From positions 1-32,047 of the forward strand of contig CALJKV010000052.1 in the NCBI GenBank assembly GCA_937974245.1: DNA of 32,047 nt. The letters are read 5' to 3'. This DNA comes from an uncultured Chloroflexota bacterium. GTDB lineage: Bacteria; Chloroflexota; Anaerolineae; Aggregatilineales; Phototrophicaceae. The translations under genes were made by a program, and so were the position numbers. The stretch's first letter is position 1. Every line of letters starts with the position of its first letter. Below, piece after piece: positions 8,835-17,310 of this stretch. Under the pieces are notes generated by a model. That model had not been told where the DNA came from. It made no database searches and saw only the letters and a list, made by a program, of their open reading frames with translations.

Positions 8835-9088
8835 TCATCTTCACCGTCACGGATATCACGCAGGATTCCCACAACATCCATAGAAGGAAGCTCATTCCCG
8901 TGATTTTCGCGTATCTTCTGACGCAGTGATTCAACATCACGGAACCATGCGTCATAATCAAACGCCGATGCGTCAGTCTCTCCTGTCAAATCTGTCTCCT
9001 GGACGATCAGCTCCCGCACGCGCTTCTGTGCGTCTTTGTCCAGTTGGTGAAACTTCTCAATCACTTCGCGTTCGAGTGTACTCATCAT
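8831..9088 (-). CDS. vapB: VapB-like antitoxin
   Basis: 85 residues (or 84 from the second ATG at 9085; GAGGAAG lies just upstream). The N-terminal half is helical and charged (STLEREVIEKFHQLDKDAQKR), and the C-terminal half is acidic (FDYDAWFRDVESLRQ, ILRDIRDGEDE), as expected for an antitoxin tail that wraps a PIN toxin. It does not show a clear AbrB or ribbon-helix-helix signature, so the antitoxin call rests on size, composition and its 4-nt overlap with the PIN gene. Such antitoxins usually repress their own promoter; I see no clear operator in the 105 nt upstream. Confidence 0.78.
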   Translation of the reverse strand: MMSTLEREVIEKFHQLDKDAQKRVRELIVQETDLTGETDASAFDYDAWFRDVESLRQKIRENHGNELPSMDVVGILRDIRDGEDE

Positions 9089-9193
9089 ACAACTTCCTCT
9101 TCCAACTTTAGCCCTATTTTACAACAAGTCTGTCCTGATGCCTGCGCTTTCCCGTCGGTAACAGTCAAATAGGCTATAATCGTCACTACGGCA

Positions 9194-10153
9194 TTATGCT
9201 GGTTTCGTTGTGATTACATTGTTGGAGAAACCAAGCTTCGTCAGTTCGACTGGCGGAGTGAGCAGAGAAAGCCGTTCTGTGACTGTTTGTGCCATTTCCA
9301 GGAATACACGGGATGCACTACACAGATAGTTCTCGCGATGCCACATAAGACCAACCTGCCGAGAAGGTGTCGGTTCAATGAGGTCAATGGCAATCAAGCG
9401 ATCAGACATCTTTTGTGCAAATGTCAATCTTGGCAGTACAGTTGCCAGGCTAGAATTCTCCACAACTGCCAGGATACTGCTTACCGTATTCATTTCCATA
9501 ACAACACGAGGCTGAGCAGGAGTCAGTCGGGCGCTTTCTTCCCATAAGCGGCGCGTGCAGAATGTGTTGGACAACAGTACCATCGGTAGCTGATCCAGAG
9601 AAGCAACAGTCACACGTGTATGCTGTCCAAGAGGATGATCGTCACGGACGATTAGAACTAGTTGCTCTTCCAAGAGAGGCTGAACACTCATGTGCTGGCT
9701 TGAGCTAGGCAAAAAACCCAGGCCAATCTGCAATTTACTTTGTTCCAAACCCGCTTCAATTGCCTCTGAGGAAAGCTCATTTATCAAGAGCTTAATCCGT
9801 GGATGGCATTCAGCGAATGTAGACGCAAGCGACGGCATTAGATAGTCATTGACTGTTTGCACAACACCGACATGTAATTCACCACGTTGCAACCCTTCGA
9901 GTTCGTGAATTGCTGTTTCAGCTTGCTCAAGCTCCAAGAAAATCCGCTGTGCATGACGATATAGAATTTCACCCGCCGCTGTGGGGCGTATACCACGCCT
10001 TGATCTGTCTAACAGCACGGTACCAACCTCCTGCTCCAAAGCCTGGATTTGTTGAGACAGAGCCGACTGCGACACAAATACTTTTTCGGACGCTCGTGTG
10101 AAATTGGCTTCTTGGACAATCGCAACCAGATACTGTAGCTGGCGAAGCTCCAT
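9194..10153 (-). CDS. LysR-family transcriptional regulator
   Basis: About 319 residues from ATG 10153 (MELRQLQYLVAIVQE), preferred over ATG 10159 because the family usually starts this way and GAGGTA is better spaced. The N-terminal winged helix-turn-helix is clear: ANFTRASEKVFVSQSALSQQIQALE, followed by LDRSRRGIRPTAAG. The remainder fits the two-lobed effector-binding domain, with LHVGVVQTV at its start. LysR proteins commonly activate a divergently transcribed gene in response to a small molecule, and here that would be the secreted protein at 10259. The effector is not predictable. Confidence 0.93.
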   Translation of the reverse strand: MELRQLQYLVAIVQEANFTRASEKVFVSQSALSQQIQALEQEVGTVLLDRSRRGIRPTAAGEILYRHAQRIFLELEQAETAIHELEGLQRGELHVGVVQTVNDYLMPSLASTFAECHPRIKLLINELSSEAIEAGLEQSKLQIGLGFLPSSSQHMSVQPLLEEQLVLIVRDDHPLGQHTRVTVASLDQLPMVLLSNTFCTRRLWEESARLTPAQPRVVMEMNTVSSILAVVENSSLATVLPRLTFAQKMSDRLIAIDLIEPTPSRQVGLMWHRENYLCSASRVFLEMAQTVTERLSLLTPPVELTKLGFSNNVITTKPA

Positions 10154-10159
10154 AATCAT

Positions 10160-10258
10160 TACCTCAGCTTATTGATTCTATCAGAACCATCTGTTGGACT
10201 AATTGTATCACAGTCTTTAGACTGTAGATATCGATCAATTTCAAACAAGGAGTGAATA
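10160..10258. promoter_or_regulatory. divergent LysR promoter region with inverted repeat
   Basis: The 99-nt divergent spacer contains CAGTCTTTAGACTG at 10211-10224, a perfect 5-bp inverted repeat around TTTA, within an AT-rich stretch. It is a reasonable LysR binding site controlling both genes. AAGGAG at 10247-10252 is the ribosome binding site of the next gene. Confidence 0.5.
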
Positions 10259-11002
10259 GTGTTCAATCGTATTGTTCTGCTGCTCGTAGTAATGCTGCTC
10301 GTATTCACCGTGCCTGTCGCGGCACATGATGACGGGGAACCAATCCACGGTGACGAAACAGAAGGGGTTGATGCCGAATTTGATATTGTCTTTGCTCAGG
10401 TAGTGCGCGTGGGGTCGAATCTTGTGTTTCAGATGGTGGTAAACGGTGAGGCAGGAACTACGATCCCGGAAGCCACTGGAGAGGTAGCGGGCGCAGAAGT
10501 TCTGAGCTATGTATGGCCGACTTCGCTGGATACAGCCGTTGTTGGTTTTGAACCTGAACAGGGAATTCTTGCTCTTGCCGTGACGTCACATCCTGACTTT
10601 GATGATACGCCCCTATGGGATGAGGATGGTGACGGCGACCTGACGAACGACGGAGCAATCTGGCACAGTCATTGGGTCGTGCTGGTAGCCGATGAAGCAT
10701 GTGGCGAAGGCGGTCTCAGAGTTCGTGACATTCCTGAAGGGGAAGCACCTGCTGTGCCGGAAACATGGCCTGAGTTGCCTATCCTGATTGACAGCCCAAA
10801 CTATGAACTTGAGCTTTTCCAAAGTGAGGTGGTTGTCACTGTACCTCACTCCGATCTTGACTACATAGAAGACTTCAACTTCGATGGTGTAACAGCCGGT
10901 CTGCAGGTCAATGTCAATCTGCATGATCCTTTCCTATGTGTGACGGGTGTCGACGACATCGTTTCGGGCGACCTAAGCCTGCCCGGTGTGATGGGACGTT
11001 AG
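10259..11002 (+). CDS. secreted protein with an EF-hand-like loop, unknown family
   Basis: 247 residues from a GTG start at 10259, 6 nt after AAGGAG. A clear signal peptide is present: hydrophobic core LLLVVMLLVFTVPVAA, with probable cleavage after VAA before HDDGEP. The mature part is acidic and mostly beta-like. At mid-length DEDGDGDLTNDG has the spacing of a calcium-binding loop, followed by a His/Trp cluster (IWHSHWVVLV), a Cys at DEACGEG and another at LCVTG. I do not recognise the family. It should be exported and may bind metal. Its divergent LysR neighbour suggests inducible expression. No membrane anchor or lipobox is seen. Confidence 0.72.
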   Translation: MFNRIVLLLVVMLLVFTVPVAAHDDGEPIHGDETEGVDAEFDIVFAQVVRVGSNLVFQMVVNGEAGTTIPEATGEVAGAEVLSYVWPTSLDTAVVGFEPEQGILALAVTSHPDFDDTPLWDEDGDGDLTNDGAIWHSHWVVLVADEACGEGGLRVRDIPEGEAPAVPETWPELPILIDSPNYELELFQSEVVVTVPHSDLDYIEDFNFDGVTAGLQVNVNLHDPFLCVTGVDDIVSGDLSLPGVMGR

Positions 11003-11064
11003 TTGTTGTTCGCGGTACCAGCCCTCAACTCCATCGGGGGCTGGTTGTCATAAACAGGAGATTA

Positions 11065-11326
11065 ATGATGAATAATGTAACGCTTGTTTACGTCAATTCG
11101 CTCATCGCAACAACATCAGCAAAATTGCGAAGGCGATATACCGGTATACGGCAGTGGACGACGAAGTATCCCTAAGGCGAGGTGTGAGGGCGTACCCTCA
11201 TCGGCGATGAAGTGCGTGAAGTCATGTAGATGGTTCGACGGCTGGCGGCGCTCATCCTGCTGGAGCAGCAGATCAACAGCAACTACAGGATGTCAAAGCG
11301 GACTTGTACGAGTGGGAGGGGTAATC
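11065..11326 (+). pseudogene. remnant of a small gene broken by frameshifts and a stop
   Basis: A good ribosome binding site (AGGAG) precedes ATG 11065, but that frame ends after 36 codons. Coding-like pieces continue in changing frames: NNISKIAKAIYRYTAVDDE, then IGDEVREVM followed by an in-frame stop, then MVRRLAALILLEQQINSNY, and in another frame QDVKADLYEWEG ending in TAA near 11325. Read together they look like one helical protein of about 85 residues that has decayed. I do not recognise it. Sequencing errors could produce the same picture. Confidence 0.4.
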
Positions 11327-11383
11327 GCAAAAAAATATGTGGCTGATGATCGCTCACCAGCCATAAAATAAAAACGGCTGACC

Positions 11384-12256
11384 TCATGCGGTACAGCCGT
11401 AGACTTGTGCGAGTTCCTTGTTCGCCCGTCGGCGATGATATTGCAAAGTGTTGACATTGTGCCCGAATGTCTTTGCCGCCTGCGTTGAGCTTTTACCTTC
11501 GATAAGTCCACGAATGGCGGCGTACTTGATGTCATGTTCTGAATGCCGTTCCAACATCTTCATCGCTGGTTCGACCTCGCCAGCATCGAACTTCTCACGC
11601 CAGGTCGGTTGTTCACACTGGAGCGCGCCCAGCATTCCACGAAGCTGATTGCGAATAGCCGCAGCCCGCCAGCGGATAGCATCCTCACCCTTACCCGGCA
11701 CCACATACGCCAAGTCTTTGCTGGTCACGGAGGTCGCCGCCGCGTAAAGTGCCAGCAGTCCGGCAGGGTCGTCCTTCACCTGCTCATGAACAGTCAGCAC
11801 GGCGCGTTCGATGTCGATACGGATGTCGGTCAGCGTTGCCCATGTCGCCCAACGTTCACCGGCAATCTTGAAGCGTTCCAGACCGCCAATGCGCATCTCT
11901 TCGGGATGCTTGAAGTCGTGCTTCGCCCAGAAGTCTTCCATGTATTCGTAGCGGAGATTCTGCTTACGGATGCTGGTGGATTTCGACCGATAGCAAACGA
12001 TGAGAGCCGCTTCAAACCGGCTCTTCCTGGCGAGGAAATCACGGTCAGCGGCAAGCTGTTCCCAGACATACATCAGCCCATTTTGCAGGCAGTCATCGAG
12101 GTCTTGTGCCCAGACGCGATACTGGCGCAGCAGCATCCTGGCGGCGCGTGGACGGATATCCTCTGAGATTTGCTCGAAGGTCATCTCACCATTCCAGCCA
12201 GTGGGATAGGTCGCAACACGGGGAAATGGGCGAATACCAAAACGTGATTCAGTCAT
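11384..12256 (-). CDS. sigma-factor-like DNA-binding protein
   Basis: 290 residues; GAGGAG lies 8 nt before ATG 12256. After a 30-residue lead the segment DIRPRAARMLLRQYRVWAQD with DLDDCLQNGLMYVWEQL resembles sigma-70 region 2. The C-terminus (IRGLIEGKSSTQAAKTFGHN then NTLQYHRRRANKELAQ) reads as a helix-turn-helix like sigma region 4. The linker between them is longer than in typical ECF factors. A role as an alternative sigma factor or related regulator of the element is likely but not proven; promoter targets are unknown. It is transcribed towards the decayed gene, opposite to the sugar operon. Confidence 0.6.
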   Translation of the reverse strand: MTESRFGIRPFPRVATYPTGWNGEMTFEQISEDIRPRAARMLLRQYRVWAQDLDDCLQNGLMYVWEQLAADRDFLARKSRFEAALIVCYRSKSTSIRKQNLRYEYMEDFWAKHDFKHPEEMRIGGLERFKIAGERWATWATLTDIRIDIERAVLTVHEQVKDDPAGLLALYAAATSVTSKDLAYVVPGKGEDAIRWRAAAIRNQLRGMLGALQCEQPTWREKFDAGEVEPAMKMLERHSEHDIKYAAIRGLIEGKSSTQAAKTFGHNVNTLQYHRRRANKELAQVYGCTA

Positions 12257-12350
12257 GATGACAACTCCTCATCAGGCTGGAAACCGTCCAGCACGGGCGA
12301 GCACAACGCTCACCCACGCGGGACAGCGCAGGGAAGGAGCCTGTCAAACG

Positions 12351-12406
12351 AAAAGCCGACCCAAAATCGGTCGGCTCGTTGGTTCTTAATTAATGGGTCG
12401 GCTTTT
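12351..12406. terminator. three-arm hairpin, probable bidirectional terminator
   Basis: AGCCGACC at 12354-12361 can pair with GGTCGGCT at 12369-12376 (7-nt loop), or the longer AAAAGCCGACCC at 12351-12362 can pair with GGGTCGGCTTTT at 12395-12406. The two pairings exclude each other. On the minus strand the middle and left copies also form a hairpin ending in GGCTTTT. It lies 95 nt upstream of the sigma-like gene start, so it may insulate that gene or act as an attenuator in its leader. Confidence 0.55.
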
Positions 12407-12638
12407 AGGCAGGTAGTTCGGTGGTCACGTCCCGCAGGGATGGGGGCAGCGTACTGCCTGCCGGTGTTTGATAGGAAGGGTCACGCGCTGTAGAATCGCC
12501 GCGTCGGCGGTGTACGAAGTGGACAAGTGTACTGGGATGTAAACCTGCATCATCCAATGAAGGAACAGGGTATGTCCCAATGGGTGAGTAAACATCAAAT
12601 TGAATCTTGTGCCACACGGTCATGGAGCCCGCTACCAT
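12405..12638 (-). CDS. hypothetical small ORF, doubtful
   Basis: A 77-residue frame without recognisable domains. It contains GTYPVPSLDDAGLHPSTLV and a Pro/Thr/Ser-rich end (TPAGSTLPPSLRDVTTELP). Its stop overlaps the three-arm hairpin, and no convincing ribosome binding site is seen. The rest of the 12257-12808 interval holds the hairpin, this frame and the tandem LacI-type operator. It may be a decayed fragment rather than a gene. Confidence 0.2.
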   Translation of the reverse strand: MVAGSMTVWHKIQFDVYSPIGTYPVPSLDDAGLHPSTLVHFVHRRRGDSTARDPSYQTPAGSTLPPSLRDVTTELPA

Positions 12639-12675
12639 TGATTGAACTTGCCAAAATTATAAGATCATGATAGGC

Positions 12676-12707
12676 TTAGGCAATCGTTGGCGCAATCGTT
12701 TGCCTAA
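12676..12707. promoter_or_regulatory. tandem LacI-family operator upstream of the LacI gene
   Basis: Two 12-bp units stand head to tail: GCAATCGTTGGC at 12680-12691 and GCAATCGTTTGC at 12692-12703. The second is close to the LacI/PurR-type palindrome with a central CG. The pair is framed by an 8-bp inverted repeat, TTAGGCAA 12676-12683 and TTGCCTAA 12700-12707. Located about 105 nt before the LacI-family start, it suggests autoregulation. Confidence 0.6.
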
Positions 12708-12808
12708 ACTGCTAATTAGGGATTTTCAGGAAACTTGAGGCAGTCAGATATATCCAGGAACAACGCGAATGATTTATCGAATGAAGCACCAGTAGTTTAT
12801 GGAAGATT

Positions 12809-13837
12809 ATGGGCGACAGAATCACATTAAAGGATGTTGCTAGAAAAGTCGGTGTTCGTCCCGAAACCGTATCGAAAGTGCTTAATGGTAAAGCACATGT
12901 TTCGGAAGAAACTGAACAGCGTATCTGGCAAGCTGTCCGCGAGTTAGAGTACAAGCCTAACATCATTGCACGTAGTCTCCGTTCGCAGCAAAGCCACACG
13001 CTTGGATTATCGTGGCGGCCTGCTCCCCCTGATCAGTTTAATCCGATCTTAGACCGTTTTCTGCAAACAGTTGTTGAGACTGCCCGAAAGTCAGGCTACT
13101 ACATCCTGCCCTTCCCTGTGACCTCCGATACGAGCCAGATCAAGGTCTATCAGGAGTTGGTCGATACCAATCGTGTCGATGGATTCATTCTGTCGAGCAC
13201 CAATCTTGATGACCAACGTATAGTCTATTTTCAGGAGATCAACTTTCCATTTGTCACCTTTGGACGCGCTAATCCGGATTGGCATTTTTCCTCCATTGAT
13301 GTTGATGGCACGGCAGGAATACGCCTTGTAACTGAACATCTGATTGATCTCGGTCACGAAAAAATCGCCATCCTGGCATGGCCTGAAAACTCGCTTTCGG
13401 GTAGGTATCGTCTTGAAGGATATCGTCAGGCAATGCATATCCATGATCTTACGATTAATGACAGGTGGGTCATTCGCAGTACCCACGCTGTTCAATCGGC
13501 ACGGGAAGCTACTGCACGGCTTCTCGATTTACCTGCCTCACTCCGACCTACAGCGATAGTAGCTTTGTCGGATCTGATGGCTGTCGGAGCCATGAAAGAA
13601 GCAACTTCGTGTGGTTTGTCAGTAGGGCATGACATCGCCGTTACCGGCTTTGATGATATTCCGATGGCACAGTTTTTGACCCCACCTCTGACGACATTGC
13701 GACAGCCAATTCAGAAAGTGGGGCAGCTATCTATAGAGCGATTGCTCCAGATTATTCGTAAAGAGCCTGTGGATGAAGACCTCATCCTTCTGGAACCAGA
13801 ACTGATAGTTCGAGCATCCAGCACAGGGATTGAGTAA
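12809..13837 (+). CDS. LacI-family sugar-responsive repressor
   Basis: 342 residues with the standard LacI layout. The N-terminal helix-turn-helix is ITLKDVARKVGVRPETVSKVLNG, the hinge helix region is YKPNIIARSLRS, and then comes a periplasmic-binding-like sensor domain with VDGFILSST, IDVDGTAGIRLVTEHLIDLG, and the family-typical ITGFDDIP-like AVTGFDDIPMAQFLTPPLTT. It leads the sugar operon on the same strand and should repress it until the substrate or a derived sugar binds. Family function is certain; the inducer is inferred only from the neighbouring GH65 enzyme (an alpha-glucobiose or beta-glucose-1-phosphate). Confidence 0.95.
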   Translation: MGDRITLKDVARKVGVRPETVSKVLNGKAHVSEETEQRIWQAVRELEYKPNIIARSLRSQQSHTLGLSWRPAPPDQFNPILDRFLQTVVETARKSGYYILPFPVTSDTSQIKVYQELVDTNRVDGFILSSTNLDDQRIVYFQEINFPFVTFGRANPDWHFSSIDVDGTAGIRLVTEHLIDLGHEKIAILAWPENSLSGRYRLEGYRQAMHIHDLTINDRWVIRSTHAVQSAREATARLLDLPASLRPTAIVALSDLMAVGAMKEATSCGLSVGHDIAVTGFDDIPMAQFLTPPLTTLRQPIQKVGQLSIERLLQIIRKEPVDEDLILLEPELIVRASSTGIE

Positions 13838-14011
13838 GCGGAATCCACTTGTCCTGCTCATCCGGTTCGATATGAGCGAAACGCACTTACATTTTAGAAG
13901 CAGCCTACTGCTGCCAGAAAGGAGTGTCGTATATTAGTTGATTTATCGAAGTGTAAACGCAGCTCATCTGATTTAACACATGATTGAAATAACTTGAAAG
14001 GGAAAATACCT

Positions 14012-15286
14012 ATGAACACGAAACGCTCTATAACATATCTCTTCACATTGGTTCTTCTTTTGGTTCTGGCTATAAATGGCGCTAGCCTGGCTCAGAATCA
14101 AGTCACGATCACGTTCCAGCAGCCGTGGTCCCTTGATTCGGATCGTGGCAGGGTCGTCCAATCACTGATTGATGACTTTATGGCGGCCAATCCTGACATC
14201 GTGGTCGAGATCAGGGACACAGGAGTCAATAACGAGGTTTTCGTTACTGAAGTGCTGAGCGGTGATGCAGCCGATGTCGTAATGTTCGGTGAAGACGGGG
14301 TGGTGCTGTTTGCACCGCAGGATGCGTTCCTAGACCTGTCAGATTTTGTAGCCGACTGGGATGAATCCAAGCGTAATGACTTCTATGAGTCGGTCTGGGG
14401 GTTCGGCACGTTTGAGGAGAGACAATACGGAATCCCGTGGATTGCCCACAGCATGGCTTTGATTTACAACAGAACCATGTTTGAAGAAGCAGGGTTGGAC
14501 CCCGATGCCCCACCCACTACCTGGGAGGAACTTTATTCCTATGCTGAGCAGTTGACTTCAGGGGAGCAGTATGGTTATGGACTGGTCGGCCTTCAGGGCC
14601 ACGATATGGCTTGGAGCTGGTATAACTTCGTGCGGCAAAATGGTGGCACACTCGCTACTCAGGATGGCGACGACTGGTCTGTTGCCTTGAACTCCCCTGA
14701 AGCTTTGGAGGCGCTTGAGTTCTATATCAGATTGAGGGACGTAGCTCCCCCCGAAACGACCACCACCGGCGGTGGCGAAGCCAATACTTTGTTTGTACAG
14801 GGGCGAGTCGCGATGTATGTGTTGGGGCCCTGGGCAGTGGCTGGCATCAACAATGAAGCGCCAGATATTGAGGTCGGTGTTGCGCCTCTGCCTTACAGTA
14901 TGGTACCTGCGACTACGGCTGGGGCGGGTTTGCTGACAGTTCCACGGACAACCCAGAATCCAGAAGCTGCCTGGCGCCTGATTGACTTCCTGACCGAAGT
15001 TGAGAATCAGGTCAAACTCGTTTCCACCGGATTTGCATTCCGCATCCCCACCCGCCAATCCGCAGTTCAAGACGAATGGTTCCAAGAACATCCAGAATAT
15101 ATCCCCTTCGTTGAAGGCTTGAGTTATGGGTATTCACCGATAGTCCTCGATATTGCGCGGGAATGGAGTGTCGTACACAACGAAGTCGTGCAGGCCGAGC
15201 TTTCACGCGCGTTCATTGGTGAGGTAAGTCCGGCTGAGGCGCTGCAAAGCATGGAAAACAGCGGAAACTTGCTGCTTAACAGGTAA
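14012..15286 (+). CDS. ABC sugar transporter, extracellular substrate-binding protein
   Basis: About 424 residues from ATG 14012, which has GAAAGGG 8 nt upstream; a TTG at 13994 is in frame but lies within that site. A signal peptide is evident (KRSITYLFTLVLLLVLA) with likely cleavage after SLA. No lipobox cysteine is visible, which is unusual if the host is a monoderm, because the protein would then need another anchor. The mature part is a family-1 solute-binding fold: ITFQQPWSLDSDRG, FGEDGVVLFAPQ, GIPWIAHSMALIYNRTMFEE, PPTTWEEL, GRVAMYVLGPWAV. It captures a sugar and delivers it to the two permeases that follow. Specificity cannot be read from sequence. Confidence 0.93.
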   Translation: MNTKRSITYLFTLVLLLVLAINGASLAQNQVTITFQQPWSLDSDRGRVVQSLIDDFMAANPDIVVEIRDTGVNNEVFVTEVLSGDAADVVMFGEDGVVLFAPQDAFLDLSDFVADWDESKRNDFYESVWGFGTFEERQYGIPWIAHSMALIYNRTMFEEAGLDPDAPPTTWEELYSYAEQLTSGEQYGYGLVGLQGHDMAWSWYNFVRQNGGTLATQDGDDWSVALNSPEALEALEFYIRLRDVAPPETTTTGGGEANTLFVQGRVAMYVLGPWAVAGINNEAPDIEVGVAPLPYSMVPATTAGAGLLTVPRTTQNPEAAWRLIDFLTEVENQVKLVSTGFAFRIPTRQSAVQDEWFQEHPEYIPFVEGLSYGYSPIVLDIAREWSVVHNEVVQAELSRAFIGEVSPAEALQSMENSGNLLLNR

Positions 15287-15310
15287 GTCACGTCTATGAT
15301 CTGAAACGGG

Positions 15311-15359
15311 GGGAGAGGCGCAAACAGGACTTCTGGCGAAACTCTGCGCGCCTTCTCCC
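15311..15359 (+). promoter_or_regulatory. stem-loop between binding-protein and permease genes
   Basis: GGGAGAGGCGC at 15311-15321 pairs with GCGCCTTCTCCC at 15348-15359, with a one-base bulge. It sits 24 nt after the stop of the binding-protein gene, without a U-run. Such hairpins often protect the upstream mRNA so that the binding protein is made in excess over the permeases; that role here is inferred. Confidence 0.5.
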
Positions 15360-15469
15360 GCCCCGTAGACCCACAAATATAATGGAAACAGATCAGGTCT
15401 GCAATTAAGAGCCATTGCCGCCATAAACATATTGTAATAGAAATAAGCGCTTTCAGGATGTGAATTATA

Positions 15470-16378
15470 GTGATTAGTAGGTTTTTCCGGCGTAGAATTA
15501 ATGCCATTGTTCATGAGATACGGTTCAATTTCTGGCCTTATCTATTTGTATTGCCTGCTTTGCTCATCTTAGGTTCATTCCTGATCTATCCTGCCTTATC
15601 TGCATTCCGGATGAGTTTTTTTGACTGGCAGTTGCTCGGCGACTCTGAGTTCGTGGGACTGGACAACTACCTCCGCTTTTGGGAGCTACCCAATGTCAAG
15701 ACAGCCATATTCAACACCCTTCAATACACGCTTTTGAACGTGCCCGGTACGCTGTTTGCGTCGCTGTTTATTGCCATACTGCTAAATCAAGAAATTCGAG
15801 GGCGCGCCTGGTTTCGTGTGCTTTTCTACCTGCCAGTCATTTCATCGGATGTGGCTGTATCGCTGCTTTGGAAATGGATCTATTGGGCTGGCGAAAGGGG
15901 TCTCCTGAACAACGTCATTGGTTTACTGGGCTTTGCCCCACAAGACTGGCTGGGTGATCCCGATCTCGCAATGCCGATGGTTGTGCTGCTCACTATCTGG
16001 AAGGGAGTGGGCATTAATATGTTGATCTTTCTGGCAGGGCTTCAGGCCATTCCCCGTGATCTCTACGAATCAGCCCAAGTCGATGGCGCAAGCATATGGG
16101 GACAGTTTCGATATGTCACCTGGCCTCTGCTTCGTCCAGTCACGTTGGTTGTTGCGCTGCTTCTGACTATCAGTTCGCTCCAGGTGTTCACACCTATATT
16201 TGTTATGACAGGCGGCGGCCCTGCCAATCACACATTGACCATTGCCTTCTACATCTACAATACAGCGTTCCGCAATGGTTTATATGGCTTTGCTGCGGCG
16301 ATCAGCTATATACTATTTGGCTTTATTCTAGCACTCACGATCATCCAGCGGCGTATTTTTCGGGATGTGTCTTTCTAG
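15470..16378 (+). CDS. ABC sugar transporter permease, MalF/UgpA-like
   Basis: 302 residues from a GTG start at 15470. Six hydrophobic segments are readable, the first at FWPYLFVLPALLILGSFLIY. The EAA loop is present near residue 205 (ESAQVDGASIWGQFRYVTWP), the cytoplasmic contact for the ATPase subunit. SGGGPANHT-like VMTGGGPANHTLTIAFYIY is typical of MalF/UgpA-type subunits. It forms a heterodimer with the next gene's product. No ATPase gene lies in this operon, so a shared MsmK/MalK-type ATPase encoded elsewhere would be needed. Its own ribosome binding site is weak (AGGA about 12 nt upstream). Confidence 0.93.
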   Translation: MISRFFRRRINAIVHEIRFNFWPYLFVLPALLILGSFLIYPALSAFRMSFFDWQLLGDSEFVGLDNYLRFWELPNVKTAIFNTLQYTLLNVPGTLFASLFIAILLNQEIRGRAWFRVLFYLPVISSDVAVSLLWKWIYWAGERGLLNNVIGLLGFAPQDWLGDPDLAMPMVVLLTIWKGVGINMLIFLAGLQAIPRDLYESAQVDGASIWGQFRYVTWPLLRPVTLVVALLLTISSLQVFTPIFVMTGGGPANHTLTIAFYIYNTAFRNGLYGFAAAISYILFGFILALTIIQRRIFRDVSF

Positions 16379-16449
16379 TAGATGACTAAAAGAGAGGTGC
16401 GAGGTATGTGCGTTTTAATTCATTTGGTTATCTATCAGGAGCATTTACC

Positions 16450-17310
16450 ATGAGGCTTGCAATCATTCCCGTCAATCGGGACAAAAGTTTGCGTAGAAGC
16501 ATCATTTATGCCTGCCTAATTATTGGCGCGGTCGTATCGTCGTTCCCGTTCTTCTGGATGATCTCCACTGCTCTGAAGACGCCTGAGCAAGTCTTGGCTA
16601 TCCCGATTCATTGGATTCCAGATCCATTTACCCTGGAGAATTTTGAGACAGCATTTCGGCGGTTCGACTTCCTCCGTTACTTCTTGAACACGCTGTTCAT
16701 TTCCTCAAGCGTGACAATTTTGAGCGTCGTCATTTGTTCATTAGCCGGGTATGCGTTTGCAAAAAAACGATTTTGGGGGCGCGACATCATCTTTAATATT
16801 CTGCTTGCCACTCTTACCATACCCGGAGCAGTGCTGATGGTCCCGTTGTTTCAGGTGATTCTGAATCTGGGTTGGATCAATAGTTATATCGGCATCATCG
16901 TTCCCTTTTCCGTAAGTGTCACCAACATCTTCTTGATGCGTCAATACATCAGCACTATTCCATCAGAACTTGAAGAAGCGGCACGACTCGATGGTGCCTC
17001 CGAGATCGGAATCTGGTGGCGTATCATTCTCCCTTTGAGTAAACCGGCCATTGCGACCGTTGCCATCTTCAGTTTTGTGGGAGCCTGGGACGGCTTCCTG
17101 TGGCCGTTGATCGTGTTGAAGCAAAAAGAAATGTGGACCTTGAATGTCGCACTCGGATTGTTACAGTCCGAATTCATTGCGGCTGAGGGTTCGCCCTGGG
17201 GTGTTATGATGTCTGGTAGCATTTTAGTAATTCTACCACTTATCGGTGTCTTTTTGTCCCTACAACGCTATTTCCTTAGCGGTCTCACGATTGGAGCCGT
17301 TAAAGGATGA
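16450..17310 (+). CDS. ABC sugar transporter permease, MalG/UgpE-like
   Basis: About 286 residues. The start is put at ATG 16450 because AGGAG at 16437-16441 lies 8 nt upstream; a GTG at 16408 is in frame but less convincing. Six membrane segments begin with IIYACLIIGAVVSSFPFFWM. The MalG-type motif STALKTPEQV follows it, and the EAA loop LEEAARLDGASEIGIWWRI is clear. It pairs with the MalF-like subunit to form the sugar channel in the cytoplasmic membrane. The gene belongs to the LacI-regulated operon. Confidence 0.93.
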   Translation: MRLAIIPVNRDKSLRRSIIYACLIIGAVVSSFPFFWMISTALKTPEQVLAIPIHWIPDPFTLENFETAFRRFDFLRYFLNTLFISSSVTILSVVICSLAGYAFAKKRFWGRDIIFNILLATLTIPGAVLMVPLFQVILNLGWINSYIGIIVPFSVSVTNIFLMRQYISTIPSELEEAARLDGASEIGIWWRIILPLSKPAIATVAIFSFVGAWDGFLWPLIVLKQKEMWTLNVALGLLQSEFIAAEGSPWGVMMSGSILVILPLIGVFLSLQRYFLSGLTIGAVKG

